Part shown: positions 17,741 to 26,406 of the stretch, one piece after another | Layout: the number at the start of each line of letters is the position of its first letter | Numbering within the stretch: the first letter of the stretch is position 1 | Assembly: GCA_024698885.1 (NCBI GenBank) | Contig: JAILQQ010000063.1 | Location: 1-47,682, forward strand | DNA: 47,682 bases | From: Lachnospiraceae bacterium | GTDB taxonomy: Bacteria; Bacillota; Clostridia; Lachnospirales; Lachnospiraceae | Reading direction: 5' to 3' | Position numbers and translations under genes: made by a program | The notes under the pieces: generated by a model | The model's database searches: none | What the model saw: the letters and a program-made list of their open reading frames with translations, nothing else | Told to the model about the DNA's origin: nothing

Positions 17741-19771
17741 TTACCCTATACAGGTTCTAAGCACCAGCACATCCCTTGCCGCAAGCCGGATCGTTCCCTG
17801 CAGCTTCTTGCCCGACAGAAGGTCTTCGTAAACAGCAGCCGAAAGGTCTATACTGCCGCCGTCCCGGTCATGGCAGATCACAAACCATATCTGTTCACCG
17901 TTCCTGATCCGCTCAGAAACCTCCACCTCTCCCTCCGTGGAAAAAGGCGGCCTTATCTTATTTTCACTGAGGATCTGCCCTGACAGATCGTCGAGGAACG
18001 GATCCTCCGGTCTCGTTGCCAGATAATATGCCTTTCCTCTGCCATAATGATTCACGGTAAAACAGGGCTCCCCCGCGTAGAAATCCTCTCCGTAAAACCC
18101 AAGCGGCTCCGCGCCCTCAAGCCGGATCCTGTCGCAGAGGAAATCGCAGGAATACTCCCGTTTTGCTGTATGTATCGTATTCTTCTCTCCCGGAAGCAGC
18201 GCATCCGTCTCCTCGACCCACAGCCCGAAGACCTTTCTTAAAAGCCCGGGATATGCCTCATAGACGCAGCGATCGTCTTCGTCCGCATATCCTGTCAGAT
18301 AAGTTGCGATCAAGGTACCTCCGTTTTCAACAAATCGCTCAAGCCTTTCCGCTGTCTCGGGGGCAAGCATATATAACAGGGGAAGAAGGATTATTTTATA
18401 TTTTGAAAGATCCGAGCCAGGCTTCAGGAAATCCACCGGAATATTCCGTCTGTAAAGCGGGGCATAGTATTTATGTACTTCTGCCAGATAATCAAGCGAC
18501 TCGGAAGGCCCTGAGCTGTTCTCAAGAGCCCACCAGCTCTCCCAGTCCATGATGATCCCTGTTTCCGAACAGGTCTCTGCCCCGACAATGTATTTTCCAA
18601 GGTTCTTAAGCTCCCCGCCAAGCTGCTTCATCTCCCGGAATATTCTGGTATCGCTGCTCCCGCTGTGTGAAATGAGCGCCCCATGGAACTTCTCAACCCC
18701 GGAAACAGACTGCCGCATCTGGAAATACATCGAGCTGTCCGCGCCGCGGCCTAACCCCTGATAAGCAAGCTCCCTTACCTCGCCGGGCCGCTTCAGTTTA
18801 TTATAAGGCTGCCAGTTCTGCTGGTTCGGCGACTGTTCCATAACATAAAATGAACGCCCGTCCTTGAGACCCCTCATGATATCATGCGTCATGGCGGTAA
18901 ATGACGGGGGCGAGCCGGGATCCGGATAATTGTCCCACCCGATGACATCCATGGCCTCAGCCATGCGGCTCAGATCGAGAGGTTTCAGATTACTGGAGAA
19001 ATTGGTAAAGACCGGAAGCTCAGGCGTCGCCTTCTTTAAGATACGCGCCTCGTTTTGAAAGCATTCCAGGGTAGAATCCGTCATGAAACGCTGATAGGCG
19101 AGCATGACGGCAGGATCACAGACATTGTCGTCATTTAATTCCGACGGAACCATGATCTCGTCAAAAGATGTGTATGTCCGGTTCCAGAACGCCGTATTCA
19201 GGCGCCTGTTGAGCGCATCGATGGAACCGTATCTGTTTTTAAGCCACCCCGCAAACTTCGTCCGGCAGGTACCGCAGTAGCAGTAATGCCCGTATTCATT
19301 GGCGACATGCCAGCCGGCGAGACCCTTTCTTTTTCCGTATCGTCCGGCCAGCTGCTCTGCCATCAAAGCGGCGCGCTCCCTGTACTTTTCACTGTTTAAG
19401 CAAAACAGCGTCCTTGAGCCGTGAACCTTTCTTCTTCCCTGCACGTCGACCAGATGCACCTCGGGATATTGTAAGGACATCCAGGCCGGAGGTGCCGCGG
19501 CAGGCGTCGCAAGAAAGAAATGAAAGTCGTTATCCTCGATCAAGTCGATGATCTCATCAAGCCACGCAAAGCAGTACCGTCCTTCCACCGGCTCGAGTTT
19601 TGTCCACGCAAATACCGGGAAGGTCAGGATATTGATCCCGGCCTCCCGGAACAGCGCCATGTCCTTTTGGATCGTCTCCCTGTCCCATTGGTCAGGATTA
19701 TAATCTCCTCCAAAAAGAACCGTATTTTTCAAGAACAGAGAGTCATTATTCATCAAGTATAACTGTGTCAT
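17741..19771 (-). CDS. GH42 beta-galactosidase
   Basis: The enzyme cleaves terminal beta-galactosides. The GH42 start FGGDYNPDQW is followed by the acid/base Glu159 in WHVANEYG, the nucleophile Glu312 in YVMEQSPNQQNW, and the cysteine cluster Cys124, Cys164, Cys166, Cys169 that binds zinc in GH42 enzymes. There is no signal peptide, so it acts in the cytoplasm on imported oligosaccharides, matching the adjacent ABC transporter. The start is uncertain: ATGs at 19834, 19771 and 19753 all lack strong ribosome binding sites; 19771 (676 residues) is a compromise. A TATACT -10 lies upstream at about 19880. Confidence 0.92.
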   Translation of the reverse strand: MTQLYLMNNDSLFLKNTVLFGGDYNPDQWDRETIQKDMALFREAGINILTFPVFAWTKLEPVEGRYCFAWLDEIIDLIEDNDFHFFLATPAAAPPAWMSLQYPEVHLVDVQGRRKVHGSRTLFCLNSEKYRERAALMAEQLAGRYGKRKGLAGWHVANEYGHYCYCGTCRTKFAGWLKNRYGSIDALNRRLNTAFWNRTYTSFDEIMVPSELNDDNVCDPAVMLAYQRFMTDSTLECFQNEARILKKATPELPVFTNFSSNLKPLDLSRMAEAMDVIGWDNYPDPGSPPSFTAMTHDIMRGLKDGRSFYVMEQSPNQQNWQPYNKLKRPGEVRELAYQGLGRGADSSMYFQMRQSVSGVEKFHGALISHSGSSDTRIFREMKQLGGELKNLGKYIVGAETCSETGIIMDWESWWALENSSGPSESLDYLAEVHKYYAPLYRRNIPVDFLKPGSDLSKYKIILLPLLYMLAPETAERLERFVENGGTLIATYLTGYADEDDRCVYEAYPGLLRKVFGLWVEETDALLPGEKNTIHTAKREYSCDFLCDRIRLEGAEPLGFYGEDFYAGEPCFTVNHYGRGKAYYLATRPEDPFLDDLSGQILSENKIRPPFSTEGEVEVSERIRNGEQIWFVICHDRDGGSIDLSAAVYEDLLSGKKLQGTIRLAARDVLVLRTCIG

Positions 19772-19954
19772 ATTGCCCACAACAGACGCAGCGATCCGGC
19801 GTCGACCTGAAATAAAATTTGTACCCGCATCCAAAATATGGAGGATCGGGATTGCTACCTTCTTTACTTCCTATGACAGTATATCACTTCCTTTTATTTA
19901 TACGCAGTAATTTTCCGGATGGCAATTTTTCCAGTCTTATCTGTTCAGAACCCT

Positions 19955-22723
19955 TTAGCCATATATCTTCACGTAGGTGATCTTCGTGACAATGCCGTCC
20001 TTTGCATCATAGCTGACATAATACTTATCGAAATCGTCGGAATAGTTACCGGTCCCTCCGTCGTCCTGTTTCGAAAGGTTATTGGCTTTCAGGTTTGCGA
20101 TCGCGTTTTCCTCCGACATCCCGACCGAAATACCATACACGGAAAAGCGGTCCACGGGCTCGTAAACCCAGAGGAAGAATCCAGATCCGTCGTAGGCAGG
20201 ATAGAATTCGATCGCCCCGTCGCAGATCACCGTTGAGTCTCCGTCTTCGCCTGTCTCAATTTCGGTGTTCAGACGTTCCGCCAGCTTTTCCTCGAGATTG
20301 CCGCCATATTCCCTGATCCACTCATCCTCGTACTCGCTCAGGTCGAACACATCGCCGTAAGGATCATCATTTCCGGATGTACCGGCCTTTCCTTCGATGA
20401 TCTCGCCGCGAAGCTCCGCAAACCCCATATTGTCCGAGTCCGCATTGCAGCTCCAGGTTTCCTCGTCAGAATCGATCACTTCATACTCTCCCGGTTCCAG
20501 GATAATATCCGTATAAGCGATCCAGTTGGCGTCCGCCACATTGTACATACCGTCCGTACCCACGCTCTGCCACTCTGCAAAGCTCTCTCCGTCCTTTAGC
20601 AGGGTGATGGTTCCCGGCGTCGCGCCTCCCGCGTTGTTCCAGTGATAGGTCATGACCGAGTAGACCTGCCAGGCTTCACCCTCCTCAACCGTAAAGACAG
20701 TCGGCTTTGAGGGGCCGTTTTTTACGCCGGCCGTATTGAACGAGGTCCACAGGATCGGATAGTCGTCAAGCTCGTGCACTTCTCCGGCGCCTTTCTCCTT
20801 CTTTTCCGTCTTTTCGGTATTTTCCTTTTTCTCTGTTGTTTCTTCCCCTTCTTTTCCGGTATTTTCCTTTTCTTCTCCGCCACCGGCCGTATAAGCCCCG
20901 TCTTCTCTGACCATGCAGACCAGCAGCGATTCCCCGGACGGGTAGGTCAGCTTTCCGGCCGCGTAAAGGCGGTCATCCAGCTTAAAGATCCGGGATATTT
21001 CAATCTGAACGGAGCCGTCAAAGGTTACGGCCTCATCCCCGTCATCCGATAAGGAGCCTTTGTCCGCCGTCAGGGTTTCGCCGATATCCTCCGTATATAT
21101 TTCCCCGGTATCGCAGTCGAGCATCTCATAGGAATCGATCGTCATCCGGTATTCCGCGCCGGTTTCAGTCACATCAGCCTTCATATGCTCGGCAAGCAGC
21201 GGATAATAGGATTCCTTCGTATCCATATCATAGAATTCATTAGCAGGATTATCAAAATCCGTTTGTGTGAAAACCAGCCATTTGCCGGGCAGCGTTTCCG
21301 CCATATCCGCGATTTCGATCCGGTCTGTCACTCTTTTATTGAAATCCTCCACATCCAGGTGGTTAATAAACCATTCCGCGGACATATACAAGATTCCGTC
21401 ACTGTACTTTCCGGTCTTTTCTGTAGCCGTATCTTCTTTATTCGTTTCCTGTCTTTCCGGTTCTTCCTTCTCTTCCGGATCTGCTTTCTCCTCCGGTTCT
21501 GCCTTCTCTTCCGGTTCTCCCCTCTCTTCCGGCTTTTCCGTTTCCTCCTGCTCCTTTATCTCTTCCTCATCGTTCCGTTCCTGCGGATCCGATACATCAT
21601 ATCCGTCGGGAGTAAGAGCAAGCCTGCCCTCATAAACATAATCCTCGGAAGCCTTCTCGAGATCCATCCACAGCGCCGGACGGACGCCGATTCCCGTCAT
21701 ATCCTTAGCGGCAAACCCGCCCTCGCCCGGATAATCCACAATGCCCGCTTCCGTATCGCTTATGCTCGAACGTGTCCACCAGCTGATCAGGGCACTGTCC
21801 GTTTCGGCCTGCCAGGATCCCCTGTCACCCATCTCCGCGGCAAGCGCAAATCGGGTCGCCTTTGCCTGTCTTGCTATATCCTCAACGGAACCGGCCCAGG
21901 TATTATCCCTGCTCGGTATAAACCCGTATTCCTCTGACTCCTCGCCGAAAAGCTCCGATCCGGAAAGCACGAATGCATCATCCGCAGAATTCTTCTCGTC
22001 TCCGTAAGCCTCAAAGCTTCCGTCCGAGGCCTCCGTCTCCACGATCGCGATGTCATTCCAGTATTCATCATCGGTAAAAGCCGTATGGACAAAGCTTTCG
22101 TTCAGCCAGTTTCTCAGCGACGAATCCTCCCAGGCCCCCTCACCCTTTTCATCAAAGGGAAGGATATCCAGTACCTGATCGGAAAGCAGAAGCGCACATT
22201 CCGCCGTCCTGTCCGTGTACTCGATGTCCTGGACGCAGAGCACTCTCCAGCAGACAGGATCATAGCGGAAATAACGCCACTCCGCTTCGGAAGAAGCCGT
22301 TACGGAGGCAATACGCCTGTACCGCACACCGTCAAGGACCGTTTCATCCGCCCCGTCGTATTCCGCTGTTTCAAGCTCCCCGTAAAGCGCGTCATCGACG
22401 ACCACCTCCGAGGTTATATACATAAACCAGTCTGCCGCGCCGGCCTCCTCTCTGGCCATTTCATTCGTCAGGACCTCGGACTGGGGATATTCCCCGAAAT
22501 GAATGGTATCATAGGTGACCTCATAGTTCCCGTCATCCGTTTCGCCTTCTATCGTGGGCGCATTCAGGTAAGCCTCCCCGGCACCGCTCTCCGAAACCTC
22601 CGTATCCGTCTCCGTTTCTGCCCTGGCTACCATCGAAAACGGGTTGATCCCGGTAAACAGGACCGCCAAAGCAAGCATGACTGCCAACAAGTCTCTTCTC
22701 TTCCCCATCCGCGTTTTTCTCAT
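19955..22723 (-). CDS. Large secreted protein with DUF6273-like domain and acidic linkers
   Basis: From the ATG at 22723, preceded by AAAGGAG, the protein has 922 residues with a signal peptide cleaved near VARAETET. Residues about 50-370 resemble the DUF6273 fold seen in many Firmicute surface proteins (IHFGEYPQSEV, WRVL, LLLSDQVLDILPF, SLRNWLN, GVRPALW). A Glu/Pro/Lys linker follows, then a domain with GKWLVFTQTDFDNP, a second Glu/Lys linker, a beta-sandwich-like domain and a short C-terminal domain (VGMSEENAIANLKANNL). No LPXTG motif or catalytic site is evident. It is probably a secreted or loosely attached surface protein of unknown role. Its promoter carries the dyad element and its leader carries a palindrome. 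Confidence 0.8.
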   Translation of the reverse strand: MRKTRMGKRRDLLAVMLALAVLFTGINPFSMVARAETETDTEVSESGAGEAYLNAPTIEGETDDGNYEVTYDTIHFGEYPQSEVLTNEMAREEAGAADWFMYITSEVVVDDALYGELETAEYDGADETVLDGVRYRRIASVTASSEAEWRYFRYDPVCWRVLCVQDIEYTDRTAECALLLSDQVLDILPFDEKGEGAWEDSSLRNWLNESFVHTAFTDDEYWNDIAIVETEASDGSFEAYGDEKNSADDAFVLSGSELFGEESEEYGFIPSRDNTWAGSVEDIARQAKATRFALAAEMGDRGSWQAETDSALISWWTRSSISDTEAGIVDYPGEGGFAAKDMTGIGVRPALWMDLEKASEDYVYEGRLALTPDGYDVSDPQERNDEEEIKEQEETEKPEERGEPEEKAEPEEKADPEEKEEPERQETNKEDTATEKTGKYSDGILYMSAEWFINHLDVEDFNKRVTDRIEIADMAETLPGKWLVFTQTDFDNPANEFYDMDTKESYYPLLAEHMKADVTETGAEYRMTIDSYEMLDCDTGEIYTEDIGETLTADKGSLSDDGDEAVTFDGSVQIEISRIFKLDDRLYAAGKLTYPSGESLLVCMVREDGAYTAGGGEEKENTGKEGEETTEKKENTEKTEKKEKGAGEVHELDDYPILWTSFNTAGVKNGPSKPTVFTVEEGEAWQVYSVMTYHWNNAGGATPGTITLLKDGESFAEWQSVGTDGMYNVADANWIAYTDIILEPGEYEVIDSDEETWSCNADSDNMGFAELRGEIIEGKAGTSGNDDPYGDVFDLSEYEDEWIREYGGNLEEKLAERLNTEIETGEDGDSTVICDGAIEFYPAYDGSGFFLWVYEPVDRFSVYGISVGMSEENAIANLKANNLSKQDDGGTGNYSDDFDKYYVSYDAKDGIVTKITYVKIYG

Positions 22724-22745
22724 TTTTTCTTCGCTCCTTTCATCA

Positions 22746-22778
22746 CTGCGCCGATTCGGTCTGCCGGCAGACCGAATC
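22746..22778 (-). repeat. CTGCGCC element with a perfect 26-bp palindrome in the leader
   Basis: CTGCGCC (22746-22752) is followed by a perfect 26-bp palindrome (22753-22778, half-site GATTCGGTCTGCC). On the minus strand GGCGCAG then leads straight into the ribosome binding site of the 922-residue protein. It is a copy of the leader element described at 30019. Confidence 0.8.
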
Positions 22779-22849
22779 ATTTCCTTATCCGGCGTTTATC
22801 GTTTATCCTGTCAACTGCCAAACTGTCAGGTTCTGTCCATACTAATGTC

Positions 22850-22858
22850 ATTATAGCA
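22850..22858 (-). promoter_or_regulatory. Extended -10 promoter of the DUF6273-like protein gene
   Basis: Minus strand TGC-TATAAT with TATAAT at 22850-22855. It lies 25 nt from the TTGGCA arm of the dyad at 22871-22925. No separate -35 consensus is present. Confidence 0.65.
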
Positions 22859-22870
22859 TCAAGCATATTC

Positions 22871-22925
22871 AAAAAAAACTTGCCAAACATATTTTTCATT
22901 GAAAAATGAAATTTGGCAAGTTTTT
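22871..22925. promoter_or_regulatory. Nested dyad element, copy 1, between divergent genes
   Basis: Outer arms AAAAACTTGCCAA and TTGGCAAGTTTTT match over 13 bp, and an inner ATTTTTCA/TGAAAAAT pair surrounds the centre. Promoter-like boxes flank it on both sides. Near-identical elements lie at 25779-25832 and 40157-40208. Confidence 0.8.
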
Positions 22926-22946
22926 CCGCATATGTTATGCTATGCT
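22913..22946 (+). promoter_or_regulatory. Rightward promoter at dyad copy 1
   Basis: TTGGCA (22913-22918), which is the right arm of the dyad, is followed after 17 nt by TATGCT (22936-22941) and then by a second TGC-TATGCT box. It reads toward the ATG at 23002. A 7-bp ACGACAA/TTGTCGT hairpin lies in the leader (22954-22974). Confidence 0.6.
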
Positions 22947-23001
22947 ATAGGGAACGACAAAATAGAGTTGTCGTATATATGTTAATGAAGGCAGAACAGA
23001 A

Positions 23002-23577
23002 ATGATATCATCGGAAAAGTCGATCATCCGCAATTCCATAGCCGTAACCGTGCTGACGCTCATCTTTACGGTTGTATGTCTGCTGTTTAAGCTTTCCCTG
23101 CGTCCGTATCAGGTTTTTTCCTTCTTTTATCTGGTCGCGGCCTTTGTGTTCGGGAGGCTGACACTTTTGGACGCATACGAGCGAAGCGGCAGCATACGCA
23201 TTGTTCTCTTATATCTGTCGGTATATCTCTGGTTTGTCCTGTTCGGATATTTCGATCTGTTCTTTATCGGCTTTGGCCCCGCCGCAGGCTTTCGGTCGGT
23301 CATGATCTCCCTGGTTCTCTTCCCGGTCATGCTGTTTGTCTATGCAGGGCTGACCGCGGGGCTTCTTGAGCATATTGTCAGCCGTTTTCCCGGGAACATA
23401 AGCACCGCCTTTGCCGTCGGTCTTCCGGCAACGTTAGTATCGATCGTCATCGTATGGTATTTTTCCCAGTCTGCCTTTCATGCGGTAGAGAGCTGGATCG
23501 GCCTGACCGAAGAGCTCTGTCGGGAAGAATACGGCGTTTTTTCACTGTTCTGGATATTCACGGGTTTTTTGGGCTAG
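23002..23577 (+). CDS. Membrane protein, N-terminal half (probably frameshifted)
   Basis: This frame encodes 191 residues with about five hydrophobic helices, starting MISSEKSIIRNSIAVTVL after a GAAGG ribosome binding site. No known family was recognised. It ends at a TAG just after a run of six T (23565-23570). With one more T the frame would read IFTGFFGLAMEKETG and continue into the next gene. The two halves are therefore probably one polytopic protein of about 385 residues. Confidence 0.7.
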   Translation: MISSEKSIIRNSIAVTVLTLIFTVVCLLFKLSLRPYQVFSFFYLVAAFVFGRLTLLDAYERSGSIRIVLLYLSVYLWFVLFGYFDLFFIGFGPAAGFRSVMISLVLFPVMLFVYAGLTAGLLEHIVSRFPGNISTAFAVGLPATLVSIVIVWYFSQSAFHAVESWIGLTEELCREEYGVFSLFWIFTGFLG

Positions 23578-23579
23578 CT

Positions 23580-24155
23580 ATGGAAAAAGAAACGGGCATC
23601 AACCTTCAAAACATCTGCATTTCCGTAGGATTTCTGTGTGTCGGCGGCGTTACGGCCCCCTATGTGGAAAACCGTCTGGCCGGCATGAAGGGACTCTCGT
23701 CCCCGGTGACGCTCTGGCTGCACCTTCTGTTTGTCCTGCTGTTTACCGGCATCGCCGTGAAAAGGCTGCGTCCCGAAAACGCCCCGGAGGACAGGCATAC
23801 GCTTGAAAACGGTTACCGCCTGATCATCGCACTGGCGCTTCTTACCGTCGTCGGCTCCATGACGCCCTCTCCCGTCGGCTTTCTCCTTTCCATCGTCGTC
23901 TGGCTGTTCTTCGGACTGCCTTACCGGATAGGCGCCTGGTTCTGGCAGCTTGATATTCCGCTGATCGTCCGGGTCTGCCTGTGCATCGCGGATGCCGCCG
24001 CCTTCCTCTGCGCTTTCTGCTTCACGGAAAACGCTCTGTTTAAAGCACTCCTTCTTCGACATAAGAAACCGGCAGAACCGCCTGTCTATGTCCCGTCTGA
24101 CGGGTCGCAGGCAAATGCTCTGCCGGATCCCGATATACCCGAGGAAGATGATTGA
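23580..24155 (+). CDS. Membrane protein, C-terminal half (probably frameshifted)
   Basis: The frame gives 191 residues from an ATG 2 nt after the previous stop, with about five more hydrophobic helices and an acidic, Pro-rich tail (DPDIPEEDD). There is no ribosome binding site before the ATG, which supports the view that this is the continuation of the upstream frame. No family was recognised. Its 3' end is 13 nt from the convergent lipoprotein gene. Confidence 0.65.
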   Translation: MEKETGINLQNICISVGFLCVGGVTAPYVENRLAGMKGLSSPVTLWLHLLFVLLFTGIAVKRLRPENAPEDRHTLENGYRLIIALALLTVVGSMTPSPVGFLLSIVVWLFFGLPYRIGAWFWQLDIPLIVRVCLCIADAAAFLCAFCFTENALFKALLLRHKKPAEPPVYVPSDGSQANALPDPDIPEEDD

Positions 24156-24168
24156 CCCCGCAGATCCC

Positions 24169-25704
24169 TTAATCCGGCATCGGCGGGTTATATACCCACT
24201 CCGTGATCGGTCCCATTTGATACTCATATTCATAGACGTTATACATCCGCACCTTACCGGTCGCATCATCCATAACACCGTAAACCAGATACGTGATCTC
24301 CCCGTCCTCATGTCCCTCGGGGTAGCTGCATTTGATCCTCAGAAGCGCCCGGGAAAGATCGTCTCTCCAGCTCATGGTATCATCATGAGGGATCGGGCCG
24401 AAGGTCTTAAGCGGCTTTTCGGGCCAGCCGGCCGTAAAATACTGCTTCGGTTCCATTTTGATCCCATATTCTCCCGTGCCGAATTCCACATCGCAGAAAC
24501 CGAAAGCGCAGATCACGCTCCCGGGAGGATCCGTCTCGTTGGAATTACAGCTGATCGTGAGCGCCGGCTCCGTGTAGTCCCCGTCATACATCGTACCAAA
24601 ATAAAGCTCCGGGATCTCTACGGTATAGGGTTCCCCGCTTTTTTCATTCGCGAAACGATACTCTATCTTCTGACCGTCCACGCCGTAGCGTTTTGCCTCC
24701 ACGCTGATCCCGTCCTGCTCCGCGCTCCCGTTGACGGGTCCGATGTATTGAATATCCTTAAGCGTCCACTTCCCGGCATACTCGTAACCCGTCCAGTCAG
24801 GCTCTCCGGCATGATCTCCTTTCTCCGTCCGCTCTTCGAAGACATCTTCGTCCTCTTCCTCTTGAATGCTTCCCTCAACCCAGGTATATTCCCAACAGTT
24901 CCGGATGACCGGGTCTCCCTCCGCCTCACGGAAAAGATCCAGCACAAGGAAGATCTTATCCCCGTCTTCCCGGATCATTTTCGGGAAGTTTCCCGTCATT
25001 TCAAAATAACCGTTATTCAGCTCGTTGTTATACGGCACCCCCTTCGGATCGCAGAGTTCGTTCTTTATTGAGAAATACTTCATTGGCAGCGCGCGCTCTC
25101 TCCCCGGGTATTTATAGCAGTAATCGCGTATCGTCACCGACTGCCCGAAAGGAGCGTTCCCGTCCTCCTTCATATCCGCAAAATATACGGAGCCGAAGAG
25201 ATCCCAGAAGGCATTCTCCTCATCCTCCCGCGGATATTGGAAGGTGATCCTCGGCCTGCATTGTCCCCCCGAACGATAATAGTCCTCCAGGCCGCCGGCC
25301 TTCACGATGACCTCAGAACTTCGGCTCCCGGCATCAAAATCAAAATATATATCCTGTCTTTCAACTTCGCTGCTCCGGCGCACGTTTCCACTGTAACCAT
25401 CCGCCTCCCAGCTGTCCGTGAGCGCCTCGCATTCCGTATGGCCCGTAAGCGCCCAATATCCCTCGTCGGAATCAGGAGAAACAAAGTGCTTTCCTTCTGC
25501 GGACCAGGGTTCCAGGTCTGAAACATCGGCGCGCACCTTCCCTTCGTAACGTCCTTCCGAATAAATACCCTCCGTGCTCCCGCCGGTCTCTCCCGTATCC
25601 GGATCACCGCTCCCGTTTCCTTTTCCTTCTCCGCCGCCGCAGGCCGTAAACAGCAGAGCCAAAGTCACACTCAGTATTATTCCCGTCAGTTTTTTCCCGT
25701 TCAT
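24169..25704 (-). CDS. Exported acidic lipoprotein of unknown function
   Basis: The 511-residue protein has a lipoprotein signal ending LLFTACGGG, then a Gly/Asp/Thr-rich linker and a soluble domain rich in Tyr, Asp and Glu with no motif I recognise. The C-terminal part has beta-rich segments such as SVICAFGFCDVEFGTGEYG and ITYLVYGVMDD. It likely sits on the outer face of the membrane. Its upstream region has the dyad element, an extended -10 box and a palindromic leader, the same order as the genes starting at 22723 and 40047, suggesting shared control. Confidence 0.75.
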   Translation of the reverse strand: MNGKKLTGIILSVTLALLFTACGGGEGKGNGSGDPDTGETGGSTEGIYSEGRYEGKVRADVSDLEPWSAEGKHFVSPDSDEGYWALTGHTECEALTDSWEADGYSGNVRRSSEVERQDIYFDFDAGSRSSEVIVKAGGLEDYYRSGGQCRPRITFQYPREDEENAFWDLFGSVYFADMKEDGNAPFGQSVTIRDYCYKYPGRERALPMKYFSIKNELCDPKGVPYNNELNNGYFEMTGNFPKMIREDGDKIFLVLDLFREAEGDPVIRNCWEYTWVEGSIQEEEDEDVFEERTEKGDHAGEPDWTGYEYAGKWTLKDIQYIGPVNGSAEQDGISVEAKRYGVDGQKIEYRFANEKSGEPYTVEIPELYFGTMYDGDYTEPALTISCNSNETDPPGSVICAFGFCDVEFGTGEYGIKMEPKQYFTAGWPEKPLKTFGPIPHDDTMSWRDDLSRALLRIKCSYPEGHEDGEITYLVYGVMDDATGKVRMYNVYEYEYQMGPITEWVYNPPMPD

Positions 25705-25718
25705 GATTCTTTCCTCCC

Positions 25719-25745
25719 GATCCGGTCCGCCTTGTTTACCGGATC
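25719..25745 (-). repeat. Palindromic leader element, variant copy
   Basis: GATCCGGT (25719-25726) pairs with ACCGGATC (25738-25745) around an 11-nt loop. It lies in the leader of the lipoprotein gene directly upstream of GGGAGGA, matching the position of the other copies. The CTGCGCC part is degenerate here. Confidence 0.6.
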
Positions 25746-25757
25746 ATTTCCATACCA

Positions 25758-25766
25758 ATTCTAACA
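25758..25766 (-). promoter_or_regulatory. Extended -10 promoter of the lipoprotein gene
   Basis: Minus strand TGT-TAGAAT with TAGAAT at 25758-25763, located 25 nt from the GTGGCA arm of dyad copy 2. This is the same spacing as at 22850. Confidence 0.55.
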
Positions 25767-25778
25767 CGATATATACAT

Positions 25779-25832
25779 AAAAAAAACTTGCCACGCTGAT
25801 TTTTCAATGAAAAATAAGGTTGGCAAGTTTTT
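25779..25832. promoter_or_regulatory. Nested dyad element, copy 2
   Basis: AAAAACTTGCCA and TTGGCAAGTTTTT arms flank a perfect inner ATTTTTCA-A-TGAAAAAT dyad. Only the leftward side has promoter-like boxes; no -10 is seen to the right. Confidence 0.75.
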
Positions 25833-25839
25833 CCTAAAC

Positions 25840-25877
25840 CGCCCCGGATCCTCAAAGCATCGTGAAGACCCGGGGCG
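25840..25877 (-). terminator. GC-rich hairpin after the small zinc-ribbon gene
   Basis: CGCCCCGG (25840-25847) pairs with CCGGGGCG (25870-25877) with a 22-nt loop. It follows the stop at 25935 on the minus strand. No T run follows, so termination efficiency is uncertain. Confidence 0.4.
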
Positions 25878-25934
25878 ATACAGCGCATCATCTATTATGA
25901 TGAAACAAATTATTTTTGTCCACTATACTGTGTT

Positions 25935-26246
25935 TCAGTGGTTGACCTGAGGCCACCAGACAGGATAGCCGATATCGGGAATCCCCATCTGCTCCATATA
26001 TCTGATCAGCTGGATCGTCTCCGCATCCGACATATCCGTGCTGATCTTGCAGGCCTCGCAGGTCCAGCCGTTTCCGATCTCCGGAATAAAGCCCGCCTTC
26101 ATCGGCTTCCCGCAGGTCGGGCAGGTCGCTTCGTTCGGACCGCCGACCCCGCCGACCGCGTTTGCCATGTCCGCATCGGGCAGCTCGCTGTTCTTTGCCT
26201 GTTCCCTGAATTTCCTTTTGATCTCATTGAATTCGTTCTCTTTCAT
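25935..26246 (-). CDS. Small protein with GG-leader-like N-terminus and four-Cys zinc ribbon
   Basis: The ATG at 26246 follows GAAGGAG; the protein has 103 residues. Residues 1-36 form a charged amphipathic helix followed by NSELPDADMANAVGGVGG, which looks like the ELSDEEL...GG leader of class II bacteriocins and other RiPP precursors. The rest carries CPTCGKPM (Cys42, Cys45) and CEAC (Cys63, Cys66), a likely zinc ribbon, and a Trp/Pro-rich tail (GYPVWWPQVNH). A TATAAT -10 lies at 26331-26336. No transporter or modification enzyme is next to it, so it could equally be a small zinc protein with a chance GG site. Confidence 0.7.
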   Translation of the reverse strand: MKENEFNEIKRKFREQAKNSELPDADMANAVGGVGGPNEATCPTCGKPMKAGFIPEIGNGWTCEACKISTDMSDAETIQLIRYMEQMGIPDIGYPVWWPQVNH

Positions 26247-26406
26247 CGCGCTTCTCCTTCCTTTTTCAGCATGAACCATTTGTCATTTTCATTTTCGCTC
26301 GCCTTGAGCTGTGTTTCTGTTCTTTGTCTTATTATACGAAAGAACTTTCTTTTATGGCAGTGGTTTTGCGTATCCGGTCGTTTTAAGCGCGTATCCGGTA
26401 AAAGGA

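Noticed and set aside
22871-22925. Dyad elements as plain bidirectional terminators
   Set aside because: The stem is AT-rich, two of three copies lie between divergent gene starts where no transcript ends, and conserved -10 boxes follow at fixed spacing. Termination cannot be fully excluded for copy 2.
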